A stretch of DNA of 64,000 bases from Tricholoma matsutake (lineage: Eukaryota; Basidiomycota; Agaricomycetes; Agaricales; Tricholomataceae), in the NCBI GenBank assembly GCA_026075535.2, contig AP026540.1:2604001-2668000 (forward strand), in the 5' to 3' direction. The first letter of the stretch is position 1, and each line of letters begins with the position of its first letter. The notes under the pieces are model-generated. The model was not told the DNA's origin. It ran no database searches and saw nothing but the letters and a program-made list of their open reading frames with translations. The position numbers were made by a program, and so were the translations under genes. Below are positions 11,599 through 23,510 of the stretch, in pieces.

Positions 11599-12544
11599 TC
11601 CTCCTATCCTTGAAGTAAATGTGGAAATAACAGGAATGAAAGTAGTGGTAAGAGACTGACCAAGTGTAGTATAGCCATATCAAAATGAAATTGTAAATGA
11701 GATGCAGTCCTGCCTTTGTGCTGGTTTTGGGTGCTGGTTTGTCCATGCTGATGTTGTGATGTTGTCTATGTTGTGCGGCCACAGCCACAAGCACCATGGT
11801 CATCATTTTGTTGTCCACCATCCCTGTTGTCCATCATAGCCCATCTCCATTGTTCCATTCCCATTCCTGTTGGTCATCACCCTCCCATCCACTTGTGAGC
11901 AAGGGCTCTTGATGGTCACACAGAGTGAAGTGCCGGGGCTGGGCATAGAGTGTTGTTACAGCATTAAGGTGGCCATTCTGTGCCAGAACAACATCAAACA
12001 AGGTCCTGTAAAGAACATTGTTAGTAAACAATGGACAATGCCTCTGGCATTGTCCCTATATACCCATGTGAAGGACTTACCTGTCTAACAAGACCCCACA
12101 TGCCCCAAGCCTATATCGTTGATTCACCAGCAGTTCTCCCAGGAGTCGGATGGTCCCTGCAATCTTGAAGTGTTGAGATTGACCTAATAAGATCTTTGTT
12201 GGTATCATATGTGGGTAGAGGTAAAACCTCATACTTACCCAGTAGGAGTTGAGTCATCTCCATCATCTTGCATCTGGAAATCGGCAGGGGTCCAGTATGA
12301 CTAGACAGATTTGATCAATGATTAACACTCCGCCATCAGTAGATAAGATTTTATCTAGCCTTAAAACATCATCCAACACAGATGACAATGGGTCAGCCGC
12401 TGACACTTTTTCTGACAGAATTGCAGTGAATGACAGGGATCTGGTATGACTAGACAGATTTGATCAACAATTAACACTCTGCAATCAATAGATAAAATTT
12501 GGGCAGGCCTTAAAAGATGGTCAAACAAATATGAAGAGGGGTCA
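11599..12544. other. Non-coding, unassigned
   Basis: No gene is recognised. Around 11885-11908 it carries the word tgtgagcaagggctc, which resembles the cargo of both hAT elements. A segment of about 65 bp at 12291-12357 is repeated imperfectly at 12440-12500. Confidence 0.4.
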
Positions 12545-13185
12545 GACACTTTAACAGGATTGTGCTGTACGATATTGTTATATCATAGCATACAATTGTT
12601 CAAGCACAAGAAATGATTTTAGCTATCATTTCCTCAGAACAACATCCTTTCTAGAGATTATCCAGACCTTAAAATGTGCTATCATCCTTCCTAGAGTTTG
12701 TAGTTTGCTGACCAGATACTCAGATACTTTCAGGAAACATTCAGGAACTGATGCTTGTACTCCCAGAATTGGAATGTATGATTTTTGTATATCCCAACAT
12801 GCAATTGTTCAAGTGGAAGAAATGATTATATCTGCCATTTCCTCTATATCTCATTCTTCCTGGATCCTACCACTTGCTGGTAAGATACTCAGATACTTGC
12901 AGGAGATGTTCAGGAACCAACATTTGGACTAACAGAATTGGAATGTATGATTTTTGTATATCCCAATATGCAATTATTTGAGTGGAAGAAATGATTTTAT
13001 CTGGCATTTCCTATATATCCCATTCTTCCTGGCAGCTACCACTTGCTGATAAGATACTCAGATACTTGCAGGAGATATACAGGAACTGACACTTGTGCTA
13101 ACAGAATTGCAACATATGATTTTTGTATATCCTAACAGAGAGTTGTTCAGGTGGAAGAAATGATATTATCTGTCATTTTGTAATG
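12545..13185. repeat. 169-bp satellite, nearly four units
   Basis: Tandem units are anchored by agatactcagatact at 12714, 12883 and 13052, exactly 169 bp apart. A more diverged unit precedes them from about 12545. Each unit also carries gattttTGTATATCC-type and tggaagaaatgat words. Confidence 0.8.
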
Positions 13186-13215
13186 ATCTCTGGTATGTCT
13201 TGAGGAATGACAATA

Positions 13216-13345
13216 CACGTTGTTGGTGTAATGGAAAGGGGCGCCTAGATGACAGATGCCGTGTCGAGCTCCTCAGTTCAAATACCCTGCCCATTGGAGG
13301 ACTCAGGGATAGAGGGGGGGAGGAGATAATTGAATGCGATGGAAG
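13216..13345 (+). repeat. tRNA-derived SINE-like segment, copy 1
   Basis: A box TGGTGTAATGG (13224-13234) matches the RNA polymerase III consensus. A degenerate B box, AGTTCAAATAC, lies at 13275-13285, about 40 nt downstream. No clover-leaf with acceptor pairing can be drawn, so this is tRNA-derived, not a tRNA gene. A related segment is at 15205-15500. Confidence 0.45.
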
Positions 13346-14159
13346 AAATAGTTTTATCTGCTACATCTCATTCTTCCTGAATATGGGCCAACATTGTGAA
13401 TTCATTCCTGTCCTGTTTTGCGAAAGAAAGAAAAAAGAGATGATATTTAACACAATGTACCTTTAGGGAGAAACAATCGCCTCGAGCCCAAACTACTTGA
13501 TTTCTTTGATATCATTGCAGGGGTTCTCACCTGTGCTGACATCCTCTTGGGGCAGCCATTGCCGATAGCGTACACTGGCCAGCCTTCTCATCCCATCTCA
13601 ACGTCATTCAGCATAATGACTGCTGCATTCCCACACCACTCCTGCATTGGTTGTTGGGATCCAAATGAAGGACAACAAGCTTGCAGGGTATTTTAGTGTA
13701 AAGCAGGTCATGATGGTGCGTGTGACGTCCAGGATGACTCAAATGTGAGACAACCTGGGCCATCACACCACCCCACATTCCCTGGCAATGCACTACGGTC
13801 TGGAAACTCGTAATGAGGCGAAGGAGTGATGGAACCGGGCCAGGTACAAGGAACTTTGCTATGAAAGTCAAGTTCAATGAAGAAAACTTTGGCAAGGCAG
13901 AATCACAAGCATGCCGGTGTTGGACCGATGCCACCCAGGCTGTTCCCTGCAATATCACCTCCATGTCTGATGAACTCCACATCCAAGCCAAGTTATCGGG
14001 TTATTCTGAGCTTGCAATGAAAAGTTTCACATGCCAAGTCTGACTCAAGATGGGTCATTCGCGTCATTGGCCATGGCTATGGGTGGGAGCGAGTTTCATT
14101 TGAAGGCTTGATCTTCTTCTTCTGAAAGCAGATCTGGCAGTGTGATCAATAAGTAGTAG
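13346..14159. other. Unassigned; weak coding trace at 13813-14043
   Basis: Nothing firmly recognised. A 76-residue reading frame at 13813-14043 (plus) has ordinary amino-acid composition and continues past its stop in a related sense. It may be a fragment of an unidentified repeat protein. Confidence 0.25.
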
Positions 14160-14367
14160 CATCGATGCAGAATAGATATAAAATGATAAAGAAACGCATT
14201 GAAATGCAAAATTCATAAACACACCTAATAGCCCAGTCCCTAACATTCTGCGTCGCATCAAAGCATCAACACAGAATAGGTATAAAATGATAAGGAAATG
14301 CATTGAAACACAAAATTCGTAAACACACCTAATAGTCCAGTCCCTAACATCCTGTGTCACATCAAAT
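14160..14367. repeat. 104-bp tandem duplication
   Basis: Two head-to-tail units (14160-14263 and 14264-14367) both start catc-a-gcag/cacag and share aatgcattgaaa- and cacacctaatag-type words. The differences are mostly C/T and G/A. Confidence 0.75.
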
Positions 14368-16199
14368 GCAGCAGTAATATCCATCCTGATGTGCATTACT
14401 TAGAGGGCGCACTGATGAAGAACACTGGGCTATATGACTCACTGAGCACTCGATAGCACCGTCTTATGCCCCAATTCAATGGATTCCAATTAACTACAGT
14501 CAGGCTTTTTAGCTTCCAGTTCACAATCAAAAATACAAATTTCTATCTATCTGCAGGGCCCAGCATTAGACGATCAATGCCGAGGGTACCAAATGAAATG
14601 TGATGCTCACCAGCCAAACCTCACTATATCCGACAATGCGTACACTGCATCCTCCCCATCGTCGTCGAATACGACAAGGCCTCCAATGCAGATTTGCTTC
14701 ACAAGAATGGTCAGAAAAAGCCAATGAAATATTATAGAGGCTTACCACTTGTTCCTTCCACTCGCCTCATTTCTTAAACCTTGGTAGAATCTGGTAATCA
14801 TATCTATGAAATGTGGCTTTGCACCATTGACAGTTTCTATACACCTTGACCTGATGGCCATGCTGCGAAGAGCCGACGATTAGATAAAGTAAAAAATAAA
14901 ATGCTTACTCTGAAGGGCTGAGGGTGTTCAACAATTGGCGTTCCAGAAATCCGATGTGCCATAGGTGATGGTTGTGGTCAGAGATGGGGAGGGAAGATTG
15001 AAGCTGTGCTTAAGAGGTTGGAAGTATGGAGGGTGGTTAGTTAGAGCAGTGGAGAAATGGTAGGGGTTAAGGTAGAATAAAAACAACTCACAAGTGGCAA
15101 GGTAGTACAGGGTAAGTTGGAGAGTGCAGACTCTTGTTGGTCATGGTGGTATTCCTAGTTTTGTTTGATGTTGTATTCGGATTGAACTAGAAAGTTAAAG
15201 AAAACCAGTTGGTCTAATGGAAGGGGGCACCTAGATGATGGGCACCTCATCCAGCTCCATCTTTTTTCATACCTATGCACTGATGTGCCAAGGTACAGAC
15301 TGGATATATGTATACCCATACCTCCTTACATTGTCACTCATTGAATTACCACACTCCTTTATGGACTCTTGGGTGTGGCAGATAGCTGCTAGCAATATGA
15401 CAATATATAAAAAGTGTCAACTGATCAGATATCCTCGGTTCGAATACCTCACCTGTGGGGCAAGGCAGAGGGGAGAGGAGGCAATCAAATGCGACTGCCC
15501 AGTGGTGCCATTGGCTGTGAAGAAAAACCGAGAGGGATAGCAGCCTTTTCGAGCACCATCAGAAGATGCCGCATTGTGCTTGCAAGGGACTCTCGAAAAC
15601 TTTGGTGATGAGGCCATCCGGTGTCTGATATGTGAATATAGAGTGATATAGGACATATATGTATTCATAGGGTCAACTAGCCAGCCATCAATTGAATATC
15701 AATGCTTCGTGCTGCATCTCCAAGTACACCTATGAGTAGTCAGACGCGGCTCTTTCAGAATTTATGCACAGCCAACTGACCATCAACATCATGATTGTCC
15801 AGCTCATTACAAAGAACTAACGATGGCAAATAATATGAAAGATCATTCAGATGGTACATGTGGAAGCTTTTTTGACCTGCCAGACTTTTTCTAGGGCCAT
15901 AAATGACTGTATTACATCATTTAGCTACTGCATGTGTGATACATGTATGCTTCAGGTAAGGGGAACACTGGAACCTCAAGCGTGATGTCAATCCAATGGT
16001 AGATGCATTGCAAAGGGGCTGAAGAAGAGGATGATTCACTCCAGCTCTGCAGAAAGAAGTTTAGTAAACAATACAGTCCAGATGAGCGACCGAGTCATTT
16101 TCTAGATAAATGGCGGGGAGGGTAGTATCATACCAGCAACCAAGTTTGTTCCTGCTCCCTGGCAGTCACCGTATCACAAACTTGAATGCAGTCAAACTC
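14368..16199. other. Non-coding stretch with SINE-like copy 2
   Basis: No gene seen. At 15210-15220 a perfect A box (TGGTCTAATGG) is followed at 15437-15447 by GGTTCGAATAC, a near-perfect B box. The flanks match the copy at 13216-13345, with about 170 bp of extra sequence between the two boxes, so this copy appears interrupted. Confidence 0.4.
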
Positions 16200-17603
16200 A
16201 GTTAATGGGGTGACGAATAGTTTGAAGGCCTGAGCGCAACTGCACCTGGGCTTTTAGCCAGTCGCATCTGATGTGAAAAATATGGATGCCCTTTGGAATG
16301 AACTTCGATTAACTAGACTAGAAAATGCGTCAGCTTTCGATCTTTGATTGCCCAACACCCTACAGCCACGCGTCGCTTGGGCCAAATTCCTGGGCACAAG
16401 TAAAGGGTGGGTGTTGCATAGCCCATAGGGCAGGGTAAGCAAAGAGGCTCTCACTGTGTGGGGCCATCCGACATGTTGAGAAGCGTATCATCGCCACTAC
16501 ATCAAGCCAACACCTCTGCATACCCCTCACGCCAGATGCCATCCGACAGAAGCTAGTGCACGCTGGCTGGAGGTGGACTAGAGCATGCTCGATGATTTTC
16601 ACTGCTTGACCAAGGGTTTTTTGTGGGGTTCAACGGCATGAGCACGACAGACTACTAGCCAAGGGAATACTAAGTGGCAAGGCCAGCCTGAGGCAAGGAC
16701 ATACCAATGATGTAGATAAAATGTTGAGCCTTCAGGGCACCACAAGAGACTCAAATGGCAATCTCCATTAGCAGGACATCCAAGAGGATATTGCCCTTAG
16801 CGCTGTCAAGAGCTTCAGGTTGGGCTGCCAGTGCTGATAGGTTCAAGGGGCCAAAGGCAAAGCATAGGGTTGCATGACGAAAAGTCAGACACAACTGGGC
16901 AGGTGACAAAAGTCAGACCTGCAGAGCCAGGAACTAGAGAGCAGCGCTGCCAGAAATGAAGAAAGACAGTGAGGGAACAGAAGAAATTCTGAGTCAACTT
17001 GAACTTGAAGTTAGGAGTTTCTCATGGTAATGTTTGAAATCCTATTAGGGTTAAGTAGGACACAGCCACCAACTCATTAAGTTCAGGTTCAGGTTCACTG
17101 ATGGACCAGCCTGCCAAGCGACTCGGACGTCAAGCTTACCATGAGTGGACACAGGTGATCCCCTATCAAATTAAAATCATCTTTCTCAATTAAGACCAAC
17201 ATCTGTCCACACCACCACTGATGTCGGACGATGGGACAAACACCGGAGGAATTGTGTACAGCCAGGGTATAGTAACTTATCCAGATTGCATGTCAACAAA
17301 TCCCTTACTGTAGTTCTCCTCCTTTTGAAACCCATGCTCAGGCTCAACCCATCTGAATAGCCTGACTTGGAGACCCCAGCTGGCCATGGCAAAGGAGTAC
17401 TGAATCTCATGTGCCAGTGGTTGGATGGGGAGGTTTGAGTGGCCACTGATGAGGCTGAGGGAATGATGATTGACGCCCCAGAGGAAACTCGATAACAATG
17501 CCAAGCTCCCATAGGACAAGGTGGGCACTGCACTGTGATGTTGAATCCAAAAACTTTCCACTAGGTTCGTAAATGTAGTGGATACTTGAAAGAAATGATT
17601 CAC
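16200..17603 (-). pseudogene. Composite orphan unit, fragment (minus copy)
   Basis: Read on the minus strand there are three blocks in order. Block 1 (17603-17180) holds an open stretch with the peptide FRWVEPEHGFQKEENY. Block 2 (about 17130-16850) is a non-coding module with paired gtctgactttt-gtcac words and ttcaagttcaag words. Block 3 (16740-16200) is a fragment of the orphan family seen intact at 31-33 kb (peptide RCWLDVVAM). The same three blocks occur in the same order on the plus strand at 44915-46530. Function unknown. Stops and frame breaks show decay. Confidence 0.55.
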
Positions 17604-18189
17604 TAGTTCTTGAATGCAGTCACAAACTCACCAAAGTCAGCCGCCACACTGAGTCATTGCACCATTCATTGTAGAGCCATGGATTTGATAACAGGATGTC
17701 ATTCCCAAAGTACTATATGCACCAGAATGGGGAAATGTATGGCATTCGGTATAGTCAAATCATGATGATTTGAAGAGGGATGTGTTTATTGCAAGGGACA
17801 GGTCTCCCCCAAAGTCAGGTTTGACACAATAAGCATCTACGTAAATCTCTGCAGCGTAACCACTTGACTTCGTCCCATCAAAGGGTCGGTGAGTGAAAAT
17901 TCTTGCCAATGAGTGGCCTACTACTAGTAACAAATGTGGAGGAAAATTCTCAGGCTATCTCTGGTGTGACTTGATGTTGAGCACGGTGCCATGATAGGTA
18001 CTAGTACAAGGCTATATATGGTGCATTGAGACCCTGATATTATTCCATAGCAGTGGTAAAACCTATAAGAGCAAAAATATGAATTAGACCAGGTAGACCT
18101 CCATGACAACCAGATAAAGAAAGTGCAAATGAATGCTACATACATAGATGTCCAATCTGAGCCGACACATGTTAAGAAATGTACGGCCT
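17604..18189. other. Unassigned, possibly 3' flank of Plavaka
   Basis: No gene recognised. It lies immediately downstream of the minus-strand transposase and could include its 3' untranslated region and terminal repeat. A terminal inverted repeat was not found by eye. Confidence 0.3.
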
Positions 18190-21100
18190 AGTACATCCCA
18201 GTAAAATCTTCAGGCTCTCCATCATCTTCTTCCCCCTCCCCATCCTCTACGTCATCCATTTGAATGTCGTCCCACCCTTCCAAGTCAAGGTCTTCCAAAC
18301 ACAGCTCTGGTTTGTCTGACTCATAACCCATGTCACTACCTCTGTCATTGTCCTGTGCAAGAGACTCTCCCAATGCTTCCTGCAGCCCCAGATCTGGAGC
18401 CTGAGTTTCTTGGGCGTCCTCAGTCAGATTGGAAATGCAGCCTGAAGTGAGTGCTGACTGATGTGCATGAAAGTGGCCAACACCCAGCCCCCAGTGGTTG
18501 TGCATGAGAAAATCCCTGTCAGAGAACCTAGGGGAATAGAATGAAATCAGAAGTAGCAAGTAAGCAATAAACACACCAGTTAACGTAGTATTGATTGTAA
18601 TCTTTACTATCCTTGGCGCAGTGCAAGATGCCAATCCCATCCACTCGTAGTTTTCCTTTTGCAAAGGCTGGTAAGATGTGACACCCACACAGGACATCTT
18701 TTGGATCCACAAAACCAAAAGAACAATGTTCATTCATAGGAGGGAAGTGGACAGAGTCTAGCTTGGAATTACTCCACCCTGAAGAACCTGGATCAATGAC
18801 CTCAAACCATCGCACCCACAAAAAATCGAAGCAGTGAGCTTCAAAATCACGCATGCCAGGCCCAGTATAGATCATGTTTACATGATATCCACCGAGGACC
18901 CGTGCATACAAGAAATGATGCAGATTCGAACTCTCCACATCATTGGCAAGAAGCATGATGTTACAACAAGATGTCCCTGGGTTAACAATGTCAGTCCCAC
19001 ACCGACCATCATAAGTGGTAAAGTGGAATTGAATAAGCTTGTGGTGGTATATGCAGTCATTCTTCAAGAACACAAAATTGCATGCATTTCCATTGGGGCT
19101 ATGAAATAGTCCAGTATCTGAGCCTGTTCTGAAGCTGGAAGGCTCTGAAAGCGATTCAGCTTCCCGGAGCAATGCTGTTTGGATTCGGGGAAGTAGATGC
19201 TCTCTTAACTTTGGTAAGAAATTCTGTGTGAGGGGTTAGTACAAATCAGCAGAAGAATACAAAGATTGTTCACCTTGATTGCGGGATCACCCTCGTTCTT
19301 TTGTAGGAAGGTTGGTATGTGTACAGAACATTTCTGTGACTTTCATATGTTGTACTGTACCCCAGGGTCATGTGTAACATACTCTGGCTCTATTTCTGAG
19401 GATGGGCTAAGGTGTTGATGATCCAGCCTCTCATGGATCATGCTGATACAGCGCTCTCATTGCTCAATCCTCGATATTTGCTCTGGTATTGATCGGCCGC
19501 TAGACTGAAGTGACCGAGTTTTGGACGTTTGGTGCTTGAGCTTGCTCTGATGCCCACCACCACAGTAAGCAATGTTACACAAAATATCATGTAAAAGCTT
19601 ACTGATTGAGTGGAATATGAGTCAGTTGTACCGAAGCGCCGGATGGTGTCAACATAGTCGCCGAGTGCATGGTACTTATAAGTCCTCAGATTGAGCTTCT
19701 TCTGCTTCCGTGCATTACTATTGGATGCCGCAGGTCCTCTTGATCCAGACACCACAATAATTGTGGATTTCTCCTGACATCATTGCTGAGCAGCATGCTT
19801 GCATTCCAACTCTCGAGTCTCAAATGCTTCACATGTCTTTTCCTCAAATGTGCGTAGGCTGTTTCCCAGAGATGTAGTGACATGGGATAAAATGTCCAGA
19901 GTCACATCCATGTGCATGCTGAGCTTGGCAAGACCATGCCAGTGGGCTAATTCAAATAAGAGCTTGAGAACGTATGTATTGTGGGGTTCAGGCAGAAGAC
20001 CATCAAAAATGGATATAGCACACTATGTGAATGATATCAGTCAAGTCAAGAATACTAGCGATAACACCCACTTGTAACATATCCTTGTAATCATGAGCAG
20101 TCATCTTCTTCAATTCTGACCAGTTCAACCTTATTTTTCTTATGCCATCAACCCCGAAAGGAGGAATCTCTCGAAATCTAATGGAAATGTCAGTACCAAG
20201 CCTTCTGAGGCTTTGAACAATGCTTGCTGTCTATCTAACTCGTGCTTGAGGCTTTCATTTTGGCAATCTAGAATGCATAGTAGATGTATGAAAACTGTCT
20301 TCCAGACACTGAGCTCAACCTCATGCATGAGATCCACAGTGAGCATGCCGAACGTGTTGAAACCAAATGGTGCCAGCTTGCTTGAAAATGCATTCTGACA
20401 AAGCATGAGCATTAAAGTCAACCATCAGAGAGGTAAGAAGGTCATACTGCTGTTGGAACAAGAGAATCTTCTTGTAGGAGATCTTCCACTGCCATACTAT
20501 CAACCACATAACCCTGCTCATATATCTTCTCGTGCGCTGTCTCAACATGATTATGCCGTTTTACATCATCAATCTGGGTGAGAGTCCTGTGCTGTGTCAT
20601 ATCTCAATGCATTCCCATATTGGCAACACGATCTAATGGTATGAGACAACAAGGACAAGGGCACCGACCTAGATTACGAATGCTAGCTATAAGAATTCTT
20701 TCAAAACTTTGAGTTAAAGACACTGGCATTCAAAAGAATCTTGGCTTACTTCTCCTTGTAGTCTGCAGAATATGTAAATATATGAGGGTAAAAGCAATGC
20801 TGAATGCCATCGCAACACATAATCACGATTCCATGCTCATAGCTTCCAGGAATTCATCATCAAGGATGATCTCCCACTGAGTGTTATAGATTTCTCGATG
20901 ACAATGGGCCATGAATGCTCCATTTGGGCCCTTTCCACCCAGGTGCTCTGTGGCAAAGGCTTTAAATGCATCTGGGAGCTGTCATTCAAAAAGGAATGAG
21001 GATCACATACTAGTGCAAAGTTAATGAGGTCCTACTCACCGTCTCTAGGTAGGCGATGTGCTCAAATGCTTGACAGGAGGGCTTTGACCTTCTGTCCTTC

Positions 21101-22620
21101 AACTCATTCCCCATCGCAAGATAAATTGGCCATAGTTTAGCGGTGCTGAACACTGAGAGCTGAGTACCATCTGAGGTGAACATAAGACCCACTACAACTC
21201 TCTGAAGGTTGCATCCCGGCTCTCCAGGAGAATCCTGAAGGTCATGGTGAGCCTCAATGAATGCCTCTGAAGTGTAGAGTTCTCTGTGAGCTTTGACTAG
21301 TTTAGAAGCTTCAGTTGGTTGCCAAAATAACTCATACGGCTCGAAATGGAGGTGTGGATGGTTAGAGGGACACATGATTTTCTCCTCAATCACTGACACC
21401 AGCTTGCGGTGATGAAGTGTTCCCACGTCAAACTTCTTTTGCCCTGGATGCAGCAACCTTCTGGGGAATGGAACCTTGATCTTGATTGGGGTTTTAACCC
21501 AACTGCTGTTATCCTCTTCATCCTCCCAGCCTTCATTGTTTGAGGGGTTGCACGGCTGATCTCCACTCAACTGCACATTAATAAGCCACCAGTTTGTCCC
21601 TGAAACGTCCTCAGGTTGAAAGTTTGGATGCCCAACTATCTTGATGAGATCCTGAAAGCCAGATTGCATTTTCTCTAACCCACCATTCCAGTACCATTCT
21701 CCTAGTAAAAATGATGACTGATTTGGATATGGGTGGTAAGAGTCAGCTGGATGGTCAGGGAAAGTATCCGGGGATGTATCCATCAGGTCATCATGCATTA
21801 TATTCTCATTGGGATTGTGGCCTGGGAAATGAGTTGCATGATACTGCCAGAAAAGGCCAAATTTATTCCAGATGGATTTCAGCAGTCTCCTGACACGGGA
21901 ATAAACATTTGGGGGTTGCTTGGATGAGGGTGATGCTGGTATGGTAGCTGGAGATGCAGTCGGCGCACATTCCGATGCTTCTGGTTGAGGAGCTGGAGGA
22001 AGTGCTGCTGGAGGTTCAGGTAGTATATTCTGGTAGCGCTTGGGTAGTTGGCAGTTTTCCCAGCGACCCCTGCACTCTGCCAGTGGTTGATCCAAGTCTT
22101 TGTTGTTCATGGAGACACTCTAACCAGTATAATAGCGATTCAATGAGCAATGAGCTGCACCAACATCATAAGTCTTACTTCATTTTGCATGGCGAGTGCA
22201 ACATTGTTTAATTCTTGTTCAACCGCTACATTTTGGTCCGCAGGGCTTTCCACAGTTGTGCTTTGCATTACTTCCGTTTTTCGACACCTCTTGGCATCAT
22301 TCATGGAGGCACTCTAACCGGTATGATAGTGATTCAATGAGCAATGAGCTGCACCAACATCATAAGTCTTACTTCATTTTGCATGGCAAGTGCAACATTG
22401 TTTAATTCTTGTTCAACAGCTACATTTTGGTCTGTAGGGCTTTCCACAGTTGTGCTTTGCATTACTTCCATTTTTCAACACTTCTTGGACTTCCAGACCT
22501 CTTTAGCTTTCTCCAGACCACTGGAAAGCTGTTTCTTTGTCTTCTGGCAACTACACTTGTGAAAAGTATAGGCTTGTAGTACAGAGAACGTGTGCCTGCA
22601 GACACAGACTTGACACCAGG
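18190..22620 (-). pseudogene. Plavaka-type (CACTA-like) transposase
   Basis: This is the transposase of a cut-and-paste DNA element of the Plavaka group, known from Agaricomycetes. Reading on minus, a Cys/His exon (about 22610-22480; CQVCVCRHTFSVLQAYTF) resembles the N-terminal zinc finger. A long exon at 22110-21010 has the N-terminal region (PYPNQSSFLLGEWYWNGG). The catalytic-core region includes VDLMHEVELSVWKTVF (about 20350). Further blocks are YKYHALGDYVDTI (about 19660) and HFTTYDGRCGTDIVNPGTS (about 19020). The C-terminal end (HNHWGLGVGHFHAH, about 18490) is followed by an acidic tail ending at 18190. Several frame changes and stops between blocks, beyond plausible introns, indicate an inactive copy. 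Element termini were not identified. The gypsy at 22844 is inserted just upstream of its 5' end. Confidence 0.8.
22107..22492. repeat. 193-bp tandem duplication in Plavaka 5' region
   Basis: Copy 1 (22107-22299) and copy 2 (22300-22492) both start ttcatgga-gcactctaacc on the plus strand and are near-identical, with a few C/T and G/A differences. The duplication separates the zinc-finger exon from the main N-terminal exon of the transposase. Confidence 0.85.
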
Positions 22621-22843
22621 CTGGCGGCAGGTCCATGGTGAGATAATGAGAATGGTGGTGGGCAGAACTCTGCTAACAGTGCGACATCCAGAAACCTCAG
22701 CCTGACTGGAGGGCTCAACATGAGAAAATGATCGCTAGCATGTATGAGTCAATTTATGAATTGACAGTCCGAGTCCGATATTGCTGGATTAGTAAAAAAC
22801 TGTAAATGCTGGGTGTGGAGGCATTGTATTAGAATGAGGAAAT

Positions 22844-23464
22844 TGTTACAATTTTCCTTGTAACTCATGGAACCTGACCAACCCGACCAACCCGACGATC
22901 CCCTCCAGACAGGAGGCACTACCTGATTCATGCCTAGGGCATGTCCTTGACACCAGACACATGCACGACGCATGCCGACTGCATGCATTCGATCCCCTTC
23001 CCGTGGAAGGCACCCTTGATGCATGGTGACTCCATGCACCCAAACCCATTCCTACACATGCTGTGATACGACAGCCCCTTGACATGAGGTCTGTGACATC
23101 GGATGCCTCATGCTAGGCATGAGGCTTATTGTTTCTATTCATACCTGATATGCATCTACCTTCCTGATTGGACGATAAGGACCTTCCTGCTAGGTATAAG
23201 TACTGCGACTTGTAGTAGGGATGTCCTTAGTTTAGATCTAGGCAATTAACAGCCTTAACTTGCAACTTGCGAACTTACTCAAAACCACTAAGGAAGCCCC
23301 TTAGTGTGTGAACCTGAACAACTCTACGCAGAAGCCCTGCTAGAGTGCACTACCAATCTTATGTTGGATGCTCCAAGTAAAGACCAGTGCTGAACGACTC
23401 ATCGAAGAAGCACCTCGTCGAATGACATCGACTAGATTGAGTGGTTGAGGCTTTGCCCTTAACA
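22844..23464 (+). repeat. gypsy-1 5' LTR
   Basis: A 621-bp LTR, TGTTACAA...TTAACA. It contains a TATA box at 23195-23200 and the putative transcription start word AGTTTAGATCT at 23229-23239. Perfect small palindromes (cctcatgc-tag-gcatgagg) occur around 23105-23125. Confidence 0.93.
23195..23239 (+). promoter_or_regulatory. gypsy-1 LTR promoter: TATA box and start/self-primer word
   Basis: TATAAG at 23195-23200 lies 34 bp upstream of AGTTTAGATCT (23229-23239). This 11-nt word is the exact reverse complement of the sequence at 23467-23477. If transcription starts here, the RNA 5' end can fold onto the primer-binding site, as in the fission-yeast Tf1 element. Confidence 0.6.
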
Positions 23465-23466
23465 TA

Positions 23467-23477
23467 AGATCTAAACT
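23467..23477 (+). other. gypsy-1 primer-binding site (self-complementary)
   Basis: AGATCTAAACT begins two nucleotides after the LTR end and pairs over all 11 nt with 23229-23239 in the LTR. No clear complement of a tRNA 3' end ending in TGG was seen at this position. Confidence 0.6.
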
Positions 23478-23510
23478 ATCTGCTAGCCCACCTACCTAGG
23501 TATAGGCAAT

